From NCBI GenBank assembly GCA_033064195.1, contig JARBJD010000311.1, forward strand, positions 21,764 through 85,763: DNA of 64,000 nucleotides, in the 5' to 3' direction. The stretch is from Blattamonas nauphoetae (Eukaryota; Preaxostyla; Oxymonadida). A model generated the notes under the pieces. The model ran no database searches. It was given only the letters and a program-made list of their open reading frames with translations, and was not told the origin of the DNA. Made by a program: the position numbers and the translations under genes. This document shows positions 35,906 to 46,404 of the stretch, in pieces. Each line of letters starts with the position of its first letter. Within the stretch, counting starts at the first letter, position 1.

Positions 35906-38900
35906 ATGATCCTCCTCCTTCTCCCTCTCTTCCTCCAGTTCTCACACTCATCACTCCACAGACATAATATCATCACGGAACTCACACTTGAAACGATTCA
36001 ATCAAACTGGAAGCAGAACTCCGAACGATCGACATCGATCACCACTTCGAACCTCCAAAATGGTGTATACATTGCTGAATCTCTGCATCTGGAATCAATC
36101 TCGCTAATTCTAAATGGGGACGAAAGAACCAGCCTTCATCATTCTTCGTCGACGCAATGGAAGAACAAGCAAGACAGTCACTCTTCGGGAAGACAGGAAA
36201 AATCGTGGAGAAGATCTGGAAGCATACTGAACTTGGACAATTCAACAATTTCAATGGCATCAATCTCCGCGTTTTTGAGCCGAAACGAGAACCTAAAAAA
36301 AGGAATTGGGGGAAATGCCTTTGGCCGATATTTTGGAGGATCACTGGCCACCCTCACCGCATCGTCGATGTTTGTGTCAGACTGCACTTTATTTTTGGAC
36401 GGGACGACTTCTCCATTCATTCTGAAATCATCGTCAAGCAACATTGCGCCATCCTCGGTCGAGCTGGTCCACACTAAAATTGTTGCCTCAGACGCTCTGA
36501 TGGGTCCAGTGAGTGAGATTGAATCATCTGACACGCCCTGTCAGTTCGATATTGCGGTTTTCTCGACGCATCTGGACTCGACATGTGTGATGGATGGAAA
36601 CAGCATCTCGTTCCGTCATTCAGCCAGCAAAAATGCTGACTCAACTTCATTATCGACGGTATCATCGTCATTACTGTCGAATTCGTTCACAAATGTGACA
36701 TCCTCATCAAACCACCATTCTCTCGAGACCTCTGCTCTTTCCCAGCGATGTATTGGATCAACTCTCACCAAATGCACCACAACAGCGATCGTCAAGAGGG
36801 ATATCATCCTCCACAAAGAATTCAACGCGTTCTTTTCGGACTATTACAGAACCCTCCGTCCCGAATTCCGCTTCGAAGACACAAATTTCACAGGCCAGGC
36901 AGAACACAAGTTTTGGTCCCACAATACATACAGATACCAATTCACGCGTAGCCCCTTCACTTTTTTCACCACAAGTGCCTCACCAATCATTTTTTCGCAT
37001 TGCTCCTTCCACGATCTCGAACAAGATCCAAATGATCCTTTCTTCGAAGGGGGATTAGCCATCTTAATCCAAACCCCCGCACCTGTGACGATCACATCCT
37101 GCGCATTCTCCGACCTTACCACTTACGCAGTCGGCGCAGCGATCCACATCTCCGCAGCGACGTTCTCGATGATGATCAATGTTCTCATCGAATCCTCAAC
37201 CTTCACTCATTGCTCCTCGTGTTGGGGTGGAGCTCTTTACGACACGGTTGGCGGGCAGGTCTCGATCGTCTCGTCGTCATTCATCGAGAACAGAGCTTTC
37301 GAATATGGTGGTGCATGTGTTTCGTTTGGCTGTTGTTACTCGTTCTGTCGCTTTGACGGGAATCGTGCCTCTTCGGTAAATGCTATCTACGAAGAAGGAC
37401 CACTTTCCATCAGATTCTGTCATTTCCTGAACTCGGTGGAAGGAGAAGATTTGTATTACTCGTGTCATACTGAGGTTGTGCTGGGGTGCACGCGATCGCA
37501 GGATTGGAGAGAAGGATCGGAGGTCGTGGTGATGGGGAGTGGCTCGGGAGTGGAGTGTTCGGCGTCGCAGCCATGCAACACGCTCACAGAAGCACTGAAC
37601 ACAGCATCAATGAATGGAAAGGACGTCATTCACGTTGGATCAGGATGGACAGGTTCAATGACGATTGGGACATTGTTTAGTCAACTGACGCTTCGAGGTT
37701 TTTATGCACTGGAGGAAGCATCCAGGAGCACTCACACTCCGACATCGTCGTTCTCCATCACTGTTGAACAAAACTCTTTCATCGCTTTGGATTCACTCTC
37801 ACTCTCACCTGCAAACGGCCTTCCGCTGGTGAAATGCGAGTTGAGTGGAGGAGGTGTCCAAATGACAAATCTCGAACTTGCGAACATCGAAGGAATCACC
37901 ATTCCTCTCTTCATCTTCTCAGAAGGTGGACAACGAATGATAATATGTCACTTCGAGAATCTCTCCCAAATCACATCCGCCCTCTTCTCAATTTCGGGTT
38001 CAGCAGAATGCATGCTCGAGACCGTCCTCTTCCGAAACATCGACTCGTCATCAGGTGTGTTTGTCGCCTCGTCAGGCGGTTCAATCTACTTCAGAGATTG
38101 TCTATTCCACACCATCACTCGCACAACGGGAGAAGGCGCTGCAGCCATCGATATGAATGGCTGTAACGCACTTGAAGTCACCACCTGTACTTTCTCACAT
38201 TGCCACTCGAAGGGGGGACAAGCAGGAGCGTTAACCATCATTCGGAACGACAGCTTCCGTCACTCCATCTCCGCGTTCTTTGTAAACAACAAGGGAAAGA
38301 CAGACACAAACGCTCACGACATCTTCTACGCCGGATTCGATCCAGAAGTCATCCCTTGGTCTTCATCAGCAATCTCTTCGTTCAGTGATTTCCCACAGGT
38401 TGCCACCGACGATGACCGAACTGGAACTCTTCCAGTTATCTCGGAACCCTTTATTCTCTGTGAAGAACGTGTCACTTCATCAACTCTGCTTAATCAACCT
38501 GCTCTCTTCATAACGGACCTCGCTTTCATCGATCTTGAACAATCATTCCCCCTGATGGCTACCATTGTGATCACTCTTGACACCAAATCTGAAGATCCAA
38601 TCACTCTCAGACCAGTCAGACTCTCATGGGCGACTCTCACAATCAAAGCACCAACAATGGCTTTCACACCTCATGTCCAACAATCAACGGAATCTCAAGG
38701 TTCGTTCTTCGTTGTGGATGACTTTAGCAATCTTGTCTTGCGTTATCTCTACATCATTGTCACATCTGACGAAACTGAACCACTCATTCAAGTTGAAGCA
38801 CAGTCTTCAGCTCAATTCGAGCAATGTGTTATAACATCCGATGGATCAATCCTTCACAGGCCAATTGTTCGATCGTACGGTACCCTCAACCTATGCAGTC

Positions 38901-40138
38901 CAACACTCTTCGATTTCACCCTCGAAAGCCACTCCTGTTTCGAATGCATCAGTGGAGACGTTTCCATCACACATAGTGAATATGATAGTACATCGTGTGC
39001 CTCCAACATCACCACAACTGGCGACGGTGCTGTCCTGAATGCTGACCAATGCAGCGTCTCACTCCATACATATGTTTTCTTCGATTGTCATTCACAGAAT
39101 GGAGGGCCAGTCTTCTGTCGTGCTTGCTCAGATCTGGAAACGTATCATCTCCACTTCGTCGGATGTTCAGCGACTCAAAATGGAGGAGCGATGTCGCTCC
39201 AGCTTTTCCTTCCAGCAGCAACAATATCTCTCGGGACGAATTTTTACATCAATTGTTCAGCGGAGCTGGGAGGAGCTCTCTTTATCAACAGCTCCGGATT
39301 GAAATCTCTGTCATTGACTCAGCCTTATGCTGCTCCTATCATCGGCGTCCACCTAGTTTTCCCGGTCTTCTCGGGTTGTTCAGCGTCGGAAGGGACAGGA
39401 GCGTATTTTGATGGAGATTGGTCGGACATGGATGTCTGTGGACTGTCGAGTCTGTATATGTCAAACGGAGGCCTTCCATCGACGAGTCAGGATCTGTTCT
39501 TCTCCGCTACTGTTGCAGACACCATGCCAGCCTTTGATGTGTTCATCCAAAAGCTGAAAGATACGAGTTTGTCAGTGAGCAGCAGATCCACATCGGACTC
39601 TGGTCAGTACAAACATGTCGAGGTGGGAGGAGAGAGCATTGCATCGTTCAACTTGGAGCGCCCAAAATTCATTCTTCAATCTGAAACGTTCACTGATTAC
39701 TGTGAGCTGAAGAAGGAGACAAAATGTAGTTCAATCCATCGACTTCTCGATCTGTTCCACACCAAAGACGAGGATGACGAATTCGTCCAAATTCCCGTCT
39801 TTCTCAGCAACGAAATATCATTCGTTCAGACGGGAAGGATTCGTTCTCAATCTGTACTCTTCAAAACAGACACAATCAGCAACCCTCTTAGCCCTGTCAA
39901 ACTTGCCAATGGGCCCACGTTTTGGGAAGCCGACTCATTCTTCGTTAGAGTTGAGAAAGATGGAACAGCAGAACTGTCGTTCATTTTGTTCGCCTGGGAA
40001 GCTGACGTCGGCTTCTGTGAAGTGGCTGATGAGCAGGCTTCTGATTTGATCCCAGTGATCCCAGTCGGATCTAATGTCACCAAATACCTACAATACCATT
40101 TCGTTTCTTTCATTTCAAAAAAGTCTTCTTATATATGA
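35906..40138 (+). CDS. Secreted/surface beta-helix protein, 1410 aa
   Basis: ATG 35906 opens a clear signal peptide (MILLLLPLFLQFSHSSLH). The rest is a long series of short beta-strand rungs with conserved turns: FENRAFEYGGACVSF-type segments, CAFSDLTTYAVGAAIHIS, CTFSHCHSKGGQAGALTI, CSATQNGGAMSLQLF and CSAELGGALFINSSG. About a third of the way in is a cassette, SGSGVECSASQPCNTLTEAL, that resembles the entry module of polymorphic outer-membrane / pectin-lyase repeats. No transmembrane segment follows, and the frame ends in TGA after KKSSYI. It is one exon. Family members are presumed adhesins or wall/mucus-binding surface proteins, but nothing here shows a catalytic site. The next gene lies 409 bp downstream, same strand and same fold, so this may be the N-terminal part of one larger receptor. 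Confidence 0.8.
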   Translation: MILLLLPLFLQFSHSSLHRHNIITELTLETIQSNWKQNSERSTSITTSNLQNGVYIAESLHLESISLILNGDERTSLHHSSSTQWKNKQDSHSSGRQEKSWRRSGSILNLDNSTISMASISAFLSRNENLKKGIGGNAFGRYFGGSLATLTASSMFVSDCTLFLDGTTSPFILKSSSSNIAPSSVELVHTKIVASDALMGPVSEIESSDTPCQFDIAVFSTHLDSTCVMDGNSISFRHSASKNADSTSLSTVSSSLLSNSFTNVTSSSNHHSLETSALSQRCIGSTLTKCTTTAIVKRDIILHKEFNAFFSDYYRTLRPEFRFEDTNFTGQAEHKFWSHNTYRYQFTRSPFTFFTTSASPIIFSHCSFHDLEQDPNDPFFEGGLAILIQTPAPVTITSCAFSDLTTYAVGAAIHISAATFSMMINVLIESSTFTHCSSCWGGALYDTVGGQVSIVSSSFIENRAFEYGGACVSFGCCYSFCRFDGNRASSVNAIYEEGPLSIRFCHFLNSVEGEDLYYSCHTEVVLGCTRSQDWREGSEVVVMGSGSGVECSASQPCNTLTEALNTASMNGKDVIHVGSGWTGSMTIGTLFSQLTLRGFYALEEASRSTHTPTSSFSITVEQNSFIALDSLSLSPANGLPLVKCELSGGGVQMTNLELANIEGITIPLFIFSEGGQRMIICHFENLSQITSALFSISGSAECMLETVLFRNIDSSSGVFVASSGGSIYFRDCLFHTITRTTGEGAAAIDMNGCNALEVTTCTFSHCHSKGGQAGALTIIRNDSFRHSISAFFVNNKGKTDTNAHDIFYAGFDPEVIPWSSSAISSFSDFPQVATDDDRTGTLPVISEPFILCEERVTSSTLLNQPALFITDLAFIDLEQSFPLMATIVITLDTKSEDPITLRPVRLSWATLTIKAPTMAFTPHVQQSTESQGSFFVVDDFSNLVLRYLYIIVTSDETEPLIQVEAQSSAQFEQCVITSDGSILHRPIVRSYGTLNLCSPTLFDFTLESHSCFECISGDVSITHSEYDSTSCASNITTTGDGAVLNADQCSVSLHTYVFFDCHSQNGGPVFCRACSDLETYHLHFVGCSATQNGGAMSLQLFLPAATISLGTNFYINCSAELGGALFINSSGLKSLSLTQPYAAPIIGVHLVFPVFSGCSASEGTGAYFDGDWSDMDVCGLSSLYMSNGGLPSTSQDLFFSATVADTMPAFDVFIQKLKDTSLSVSSRSTSDSGQYKHVEVGGESIASFNLERPKFILQSETFTDYCELKKETKCSSIHRLLDLFHTKDEDDEFVQIPVFLSNEISFVQTGRIRSQSVLFKTDTISNPLSPVKLANGPTFWEADSFFVRVEKDGTAELSFILFAWEADVGFCEVADEQASDLIPVIPVGSNVTKYLQYHFVSFISKKSSYI

Positions 40139-40547
40139 TATTTGAATGGAAAAAAGAGTAAAAAGGAAAATGGTCACTTCATTGATGATGAAAATGCGAA
40201 CTTTGGGTTCTGATGATTTCGTCAGTTCTTACTCAAAAATCACAAAAACAAATCGCAAATGCGTTAGTATGCGTAATTTGATGGGATTTACTCACTGATT
40301 TTAGTCAATGAAGGGAATACATCGAAAATAGAAATGTTGGTGAATTTGATCGTGTGTGTTTTTGGGAAATAAGAGCTAACTGAACGATAGAAGAGTATTA
40401 TGTGAAAACAAGAAGTGAATTGAACATCATAGATGAAGTGATAATGTGAAAATCTCAAAGAAAAAGAGTTGAGATTTGTTCTCAGTTAAAATTTGGGGAC
40501 TGACATCAATTGATGTCAGTTTTACCTGTTTTGATGCCACCACTCAG
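40139..40547. other. Gap between the two beta-helix frames: spacer or intron
   Basis: The sequence is AT-rich and lacks coding character until about 40476, where an open frame appears without an ATG. The segment ends CCACCACTCAG immediately before ATG 40548, a good splice acceptor. It could be the 5' part of the second gene or an intron linking both frames. Confidence 0.4.
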
Positions 40548-43406
40548 ATGCCTGCTGATGAGTCAGGAAGGATGACGATCACATCGAGCATCTTCGACGA
40601 GAAAATCGATCTCACGCATTCGCTGGTTGTCTGCTCAGCAGGAACACTTGTCATTACTCAATCAACACTCACATCGACAGACTCACCAATTCTCATCAAA
40701 TGTCCACTTGTCGCGTCCTCCCCACTCTCCTCCCTCTTTTCCAACGCAGCCACCGAATCGTTAAAGGTTGATATGGAAAATGTGACATTTTCGGATCTGA
40801 AGATGGGTGGAAGTGTGGACGGAGTTATGCATTTGGATGGACCAAGCTATCTCCACCTGAAGAAGATGAATTTTACGAATGTGTTGTGTGAATCAGAAGA
40901 AGCAGTTCGGATTGTTGTGGTTGGCTTGGACTTGGAAAGAGCGATTGAATATGTTCCAGAATCAGAATTCCCGAAACGAGGAACTAAAATGGATGAATTG
41001 TACAAATCGCTGGATCTCTCCGAACCACTCTCGAGTGCCTATCATTCACCCACTCTCCTCCTCTACTATCATCCGATCACCTCAACCACGATTGTTGTGA
41101 GTTCGGATGGTCGCGATGGCTTCTGGTGTGGTGACGTGTCGTTCCCCTGCCTCAGCCTGAACGAGGCCGATGCACATCTCCTCCCTGACTATCCGTCGCG
41201 AATTGTGGTGGCGAAGGGGGCAGTGCTCAAGTCGGAGCTCGATCTGAGGCAGGACTGCACTGAAATCAAAGCGATGGGAGGAGAGAAGAGTCGTGTGGAG
41301 GTGTTGAGAGATGGGAGTCTTGTGAACCAAGCAGATGCCCTCACTCACTCTCTCACTCTAGACTCGCTTGTCTTCTCTGTGTCGGCTGGTCGGACGACAT
41401 CTCTTCTTGTGTCTCGAAGTGGAATGCTGACTCTGGTGAGCTGCTCGTTCGTCTCGTCAGATTCGTCGACGTTGACCTCGAAATTGGTTGAGGTGAGTGG
41501 AGGGTCAGTGAAGTTGACCGAAACAGACTTCACTCTCGTCTCATTCTCGACCACTCTTCTCTCGTTCTCATCATTCGCGTCTGTTGGTCTTCAGAACGTG
41601 TCACACAGATCCTGTTCGTCTCACACTCTGATGTCGTTTGAAGGAGGCAGTTCAACAGAGTCTGCAATTGAGATGCGAGATTGTGTTTTCAAAGGCGAGC
41701 CAACACCAGCGCCTTCATCAAACGAGGACGACGTGATTTGTGAGTGGGAGAGTGGATTGATTGTGGTTGAGAAATGTTCGTTTGAAGGCTTCTCGTCGAC
41801 GTTCTCTCATCTTTCGGTTGGGGTTCTTCGTGTCATCGATTCGTCTGTCTCTCTGAAGACAAGCCAATTCGAACTGAATGGACCGCGTGTCTCCTCATTT
41901 CCTTCTCTGAGCTGGAACATCGCTTGCACTGGCTCGAGTGTGATTGAGTTGGATTCCTCGTCTTCAGACATGGCGACATCTCATTGGATCTCAGCGTCAG
42001 AATCATGTGTTGTGAAGCGAAGTGACGAATCACAGATTTCTGAACCATTCTTCATCCCAACACTCTCACTCGACAATTGTTCATCGACATATTCATCGAA
42101 GAAGAAAGACTATTCAGTTACGATTTCTGGAAGGACACTGGTTCCATGTGGTCTTTCTCTGATTGTGTTCGAAGTGAACAACAACTCAGAAGGGAAATCT
42201 CTCCCATTTGCTCTCCCCTCATCATTCACAACACATCACAATGAAACATCCATCTCACTTGAGATTCCCGCCTCGTCGTTGAAAGATCTCAACACAACCT
42301 TTGCTTGGAATGTGTCGCTGAGATTTGGGAACGATGGTCGGACGTCATCGTTCCGAATGAAACGAACTGAAAAAGAAATCCGAGCAGAAGCGATGGGAAA
42401 GACACTTCCGTGGCTGATTCCTCTGATTGTGTCACTGTCTGCCCTTCTTCTTGTAGCTATCGTTGTGATCGTTCTATGCCGTCGACGAAGAATGAAACCC
42501 TCCCAGAACATGAGTGAAATGAAAGAACAGGAAGCGATCCAATATGAAGATGAGAAAATGGAAGTCGAACAAGAAACTCAACAAGGAGTGCACGTGAACG
42601 ACGCCAATGATCGAATCAGCACACTTCCGAACGAAGAGCCGACCAAACCAGACAACTTCCCATCGTCGAAATTCGATCCTTTTGAGGATGTTGTTGAAGC
42701 ACTGCATTGTGGGCCGCGATTGGAGATGCGAACTGTGCGAGCGCAGGACACTCTTTACAACATTCTGCATGTGTTTCCGGAAAAGAAGAAGACGATTGTG
42801 AAATCGGTGATTGCTCGTCAGCTTGCACTTGGATTGGTGAAAGTGGCGGAAGCATCGATGAACGCGACGGTTCTGACGAAACTGTCGTCTCATTGGGTGA
42901 TGTTCGACTCGAATGGAAGTGTGTGTCTGAAAACACGAGACACGCCTCCACCGAACCTTCCATCGATTCCTCTCCCAAACCCAAATGCGCTTCAAAACGA
43001 GGAACAGAAAGAGGGAAATCCACAACACGTGAACCATGCTTTGGAAGGACAGAGATGGCGAGCACCAGAAGTGGCGAAAGCGGAGAACGAGACGATGACG
43101 GGAAATGAAGAAGCTGTGATTGATCCTCGGAAAGCGGCAGTTTTTAGTCTTGGCCTCGTCTTGTGGGAAATAGAGACTGGTCTTGTTCCGTTCGGAGAAA
43201 TTGATGCGACGAACGCTCAGCGACAACTGGGAACGGGAGTCCTTCCGAAGATGGATGGAGTTGGGTCAGAAATGAAAGATCTGATCTGCGAATGCCTTCG
43301 ACTGAACCCCGACGACCGCCCGACTCTCTCCGACGTGTCGAACTGTCTGATCTCTCTCGCAACTCCGAAGCAGACAGATGGGGAAGAGGCTCACTCGGAC
43401 AGCTAG
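40548..43406 (+). CDS. Beta-helix / transmembrane / pseudokinase receptor-like protein
   Basis: From ATG 40548 to TAG it encodes 952 residues. The first about 600 are beta-helix rungs (SLTLDSLVFSVSAGRTTSLL; MLTLVSCSFVSSDSSTLTSK), including the SSDGRDGFWCGDVSFPCLSL cassette. A single transmembrane helix (PWLIPLIVSLSALLLVAIVV) and an RRRR stop-transfer follow at about 625. The cytoplasmic part has kinase C-lobe features: GQRWRAPEVA (APE motif), AAVFSLGLVLWEIETGLVPF (subdomain IX) and NPDDRPTLSDV (subdomain XI). The Gly-rich loop, VAIK lysine, HRD and DFG are not recognisable; the catalytic-loop region reads VLTKLSSHWVMFDSNGSVCL. So it is probably a pseudokinase that signals by binding. The start may be internal, because an acceptor precedes it. 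Confidence 0.8.
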   Translation: MPADESGRMTITSSIFDEKIDLTHSLVVCSAGTLVITQSTLTSTDSPILIKCPLVASSPLSSLFSNAATESLKVDMENVTFSDLKMGGSVDGVMHLDGPSYLHLKKMNFTNVLCESEEAVRIVVVGLDLERAIEYVPESEFPKRGTKMDELYKSLDLSEPLSSAYHSPTLLLYYHPITSTTIVVSSDGRDGFWCGDVSFPCLSLNEADAHLLPDYPSRIVVAKGAVLKSELDLRQDCTEIKAMGGEKSRVEVLRDGSLVNQADALTHSLTLDSLVFSVSAGRTTSLLVSRSGMLTLVSCSFVSSDSSTLTSKLVEVSGGSVKLTETDFTLVSFSTTLLSFSSFASVGLQNVSHRSCSSHTLMSFEGGSSTESAIEMRDCVFKGEPTPAPSSNEDDVICEWESGLIVVEKCSFEGFSSTFSHLSVGVLRVIDSSVSLKTSQFELNGPRVSSFPSLSWNIACTGSSVIELDSSSSDMATSHWISASESCVVKRSDESQISEPFFIPTLSLDNCSSTYSSKKKDYSVTISGRTLVPCGLSLIVFEVNNNSEGKSLPFALPSSFTTHHNETSISLEIPASSLKDLNTTFAWNVSLRFGNDGRTSSFRMKRTEKEIRAEAMGKTLPWLIPLIVSLSALLLVAIVVIVLCRRRRMKPSQNMSEMKEQEAIQYEDEKMEVEQETQQGVHVNDANDRISTLPNEEPTKPDNFPSSKFDPFEDVVEALHCGPRLEMRTVRAQDTLYNILHVFPEKKKTIVKSVIARQLALGLVKVAEASMNATVLTKLSSHWVMFDSNGSVCLKTRDTPPPNLPSIPLPNPNALQNEEQKEGNPQHVNHALEGQRWRAPEVAKAENETMTGNEEAVIDPRKAAVFSLGLVLWEIETGLVPFGEIDATNAQRQLGTGVLPKMDGVGSEMKDLICECLRLNPDDRPTLSDVSNCLISLATPKQTDGEEAHSDS

Positions 43407-44353
43407 TTCACTCACATCACTTCCTGTCTTTATTGTGGCCATTTCACACTCTTCATTTATGATTCCGATCACTGAGCGGCTCACTTCTTTAGCAGTTGTG
43501 AGTCGATCATTCTTTTTTTGAAACATTCATTTTCCCAATCTCACCTACCGTTCACTTTCTTTCGGATGCATTCGATGTGTCCATTTCTCTCCATTCATCA
43601 CAACAATCGCGCGTTTTAACTGTCACCATTCTCATCTGACAGACACCTCTTGATTGCTCTTCATTCTTCGCATTTCACCATATCATTCTGACACATTATT
43701 CGCTTCTGTTCTGATTCTGTCTCTTCTCTTCATCAGTCTTGTTTTTGTCTTTCTTCGTCTTGTCGTCAAGACGGCCCTCTCTCGCCGTCTTGTTCATTCT
43801 ATGGACTTTATCGAACGTTTTATTTTTACTATTTCTCCAAATCGGCCCGGCAGGAAAACCGTGAAAACAACTGAATTTTGGCCTGTTAAGCTGTGTCCAG
43901 TCGAGGTGGCAATGTCCAGTCCAATGTCCAGTCTCCTATTTAGGAGCCGAGGGAGTTCAGAAAACCGGGCAATGGGTGAAATCCAAGTCATTGCAACAAA
44001 ATGACTCGAAACGACAAGGGAAGGTGTTCTGTGGGCAGATTAGAGATATGTCAGCAGATTGAGGTCAATTGTGTCCGGAGAACTGAATTATCGGATGGAA
44101 ATGGGATGATCATTCCAAACCACATCCTTTTCTCCTCGAATTATCAATTCTACAAACATATTCTTGCAGCAATGATCTCAAAGATGGAATAATTGATATG
44201 GCGAGGGTGGATATCAGAACCTGGCTGGTAAAAATGACACAAGGCAAAACAGTGTGATTAGTGACGAATTAAGTGAAAAGAAGACAAAAGATACGGCAGC
44301 CGACCTTCAGCTTGTTGTGATTCTTCTGAATTTCCTTCGACGATTGGCTCAGT
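43407..44353. other. Intergenic region with recurring GTCCAGTC motif
   Basis: There is no supported gene. A 116-codon stretch at 43654-44004 begins without ATG and looks random. Near 43895-43935 GTCCAGTC occurs three times, and related TCCAAT/TCCAGT words recur at 45.7-46.1 kb. Confidence 0.4.
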
Positions 44354-45230
44354 CTATTTTAGGGCTGGTTGAGATCTTACAAACATCAACAGCGCGTCTA
44401 TGTTCGTTCTTCCTCGCATCCCCTTCCTTGTTTGCTTTTCATTCACCGTCACTCCCTGTTCAGATCGAAGCGAGCGTCCAAGAATCTTTGATTCCCCTCC
44501 TTTCCGATTTTCGCAAGTGTGATCATCAAGGCCATGTACAAGTAGAAATACGCCGAGTTCGAAGAGACCAGAACACAAATTCAGTCCAGGGTGTCTGTGT
44601 ATGACCAAAAAAGAGTAGGTGAGACCGTTAACAAGTGTGATCATGATTTAGAGGAAGGTCTTGAGGAAAGCGATTGTGAAGAATACCCGGTTGAAGAAGC
44701 TGTGTTCAACGACGTTGACTTCGTTGGAGCATTGTCGTGTGGGGGGAAATGTTGAATTCTGGAGGTTAAGGAGAAAGATTTTGAAGAACGGAGATATCTC
44801 TTGAGAGGACAATGAAGATGAAATGAAATTTCTGGGAATTCATTCTGACAAACCTTGTATCGATGATAAATTCTTCTCTTCCATTGTTTTCGCAAAGTAT
44901 TTCATTGTCCTGAACTTTCGGTTCTTCTTTCTTCTCGACTTGTTTTGTTGATTCCTTATTTTCTTCACCGATTGATTCGGCCATCGTTTGATCAGTTAGA
45001 GTTACAACAAGTGCAACAGTGTGTTCTTGTTCAATCTTGTTCTGGCTGGGTTCTGGAGACTTCACTTCCTTTGGAATCACAACTGTCTTCGAATCTTTCT
45101 TCTCATCATCTGATTCCATATTCCTAGCTACCATCTCCTCTGATTCTTGCCTCTTCGCCTTGGCCTGTTTCGCGATCTGCTCAAATCTCCCCTTAACTCC
45201 CGATCTATATGTCGCATGTGAAGATATGAA
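44354..45230 (-). pseudogene. Rearranged relic of the Ca2+-ATPase C-terminal region
   Basis: Two parts match the last exon of the ATPase at 19.3-20.4 kb. The segment near 44730-44560 reads CSNEVNVVEHSFFNRVFFTIAF and LVNGLTYSFLVIH, parallel to CYNEVNFFEHIFSNWVFFAIAF and LVPGLTHAFSVMY. The segment 45230-44860 reads TYRSGVKGRFEQIAKQAKAK... and HTVALVV...VEKKEEPKVQ, parallel to the basal part of the charged tail (LTVALVEAQPAEKKEEPKVE). In protein direction the tail part comes before the membrane part, the reverse of the intact gene, and stops interrupt it. A GTTTGT donor lies after IIDTR at about 44854. It is best read as debris of a tandem or partly inverted duplication. No function is expected. 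Confidence 0.65.
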
Positions 45231-46404
45231 TGAGGAGGGTCAAATACGATGAAAAAATGTCAAAAAAATGAATAAGCAAGAGATTCAAACCGATGGCAAC
45301 AGATCTCCCATCCTAGTGCATATTGGGGAACAATATGCCCGTCGTCTTGGAGGTTCCCTTTGAAAATACTCAGAGTCCATTTTCTACCAATTCGATGACA
45401 GTTGTTCATTTCTTCTCAGAGGAGAAGAAGACTGAAATTGCGGTTGTGCAGCTTTCTCGCATGTGGATGAATGAACACCATTTTCCTGCGAGAGATGGAG
45501 AGACAGAGTGAAGGAAGTGGCAATAAATTGAAAAAAAAAAGAGAGAAAACACAGTCAATGATGACTCAAACTGTTCTGAGTTTGGTCACATCTAGTGGCA
45601 GCAAAATGCAGAGATGAAGGCACTACCTCGCTCAAACAAAGTGATGAGGTCTAAGACTAATCAAAAAAGTGAGAGATGGGTGGTAATATCACACCAACAT
45701 CGAAATGGAGAAGCAATTGTGACCCTTCATTGATGTTGATTGGACGTCCAGGACTGGATGTCCAATCGGACAGTCCATTTTTGCCGACTCTTTGAAAACT
45801 TCAAAAACGGTATGCACTAATTGAGAAGACATCAGAACAAAAGTATCAGCGAAATGTCCAATGACATCCAATGACGTCCAATGGTGGGTGGATCAAGCAA
45901 CTCGTCACTAGAAGAAGAGTATCATCGGATTCTCACCATTTCGCTGATTTTCAAGAGACTATTCTCATTTTCAAGTGAAAGGAAACAAATATATGGAATG
46001 AGAGTAAAATGAACAGGATCAAAATTGAATAGCCAATCGAAGTCAATTGTCCAGTCCAACGCTGGCACCGTCCAATCCAATTAACATGCCAAACTGAATT
46101 TGAATTCAAAGAAATATAGAGAAGTGAAGAAGGTGTGATCCCAGCAAGGATATGAGCCAGAAGGATCCACCCACATCTGTTGACTCGGCAAAAAAATGCT
46201 GCCTACACAGACGGAACCGGTCGTTTTCACCCCGGGTGGAACTAATCACACATCTGTCGGATTGGTTTGAATCGTAATTATTGCATTGAAGTCGTCCCAC
46301 AGGACTTTGTTTCGTGAATCATTCGTATTCTGTTTTCCATCTTTTCGGTGATTTTATGTCTCTTTTCAATCGTCACCACTCATCTTGCATATATTGTCTT
46401 TCAG
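45231..46404. other. Intergenic region upstream of SPRY-like copy 4
   Basis: No gene is visible. The stretch 45715-45890 contains clustered TCCAAT / GACGTCCA words (GATGTCCAATCGGACAGTCC; GACATCCAATGACGTCCAAT). From about 46240 the family 5' flank resumes (ATCTGTCGGATTGGTTTGAA, pyrimidine tract, TTTCAG at 46404). Confidence 0.45.

Noticed and set aside
43654-44004. 116-codon plus-strand frame after the pseudokinase gene
   Set aside because: No ATG at its 5' end, random-looking composition, no motif, and it includes the GTCCAGTC repeats.
46110-46180. CRISPR-like or other short regularly spaced repeats
   Set aside because: No array of equal repeats with unique spacers was found here or elsewhere in the window.
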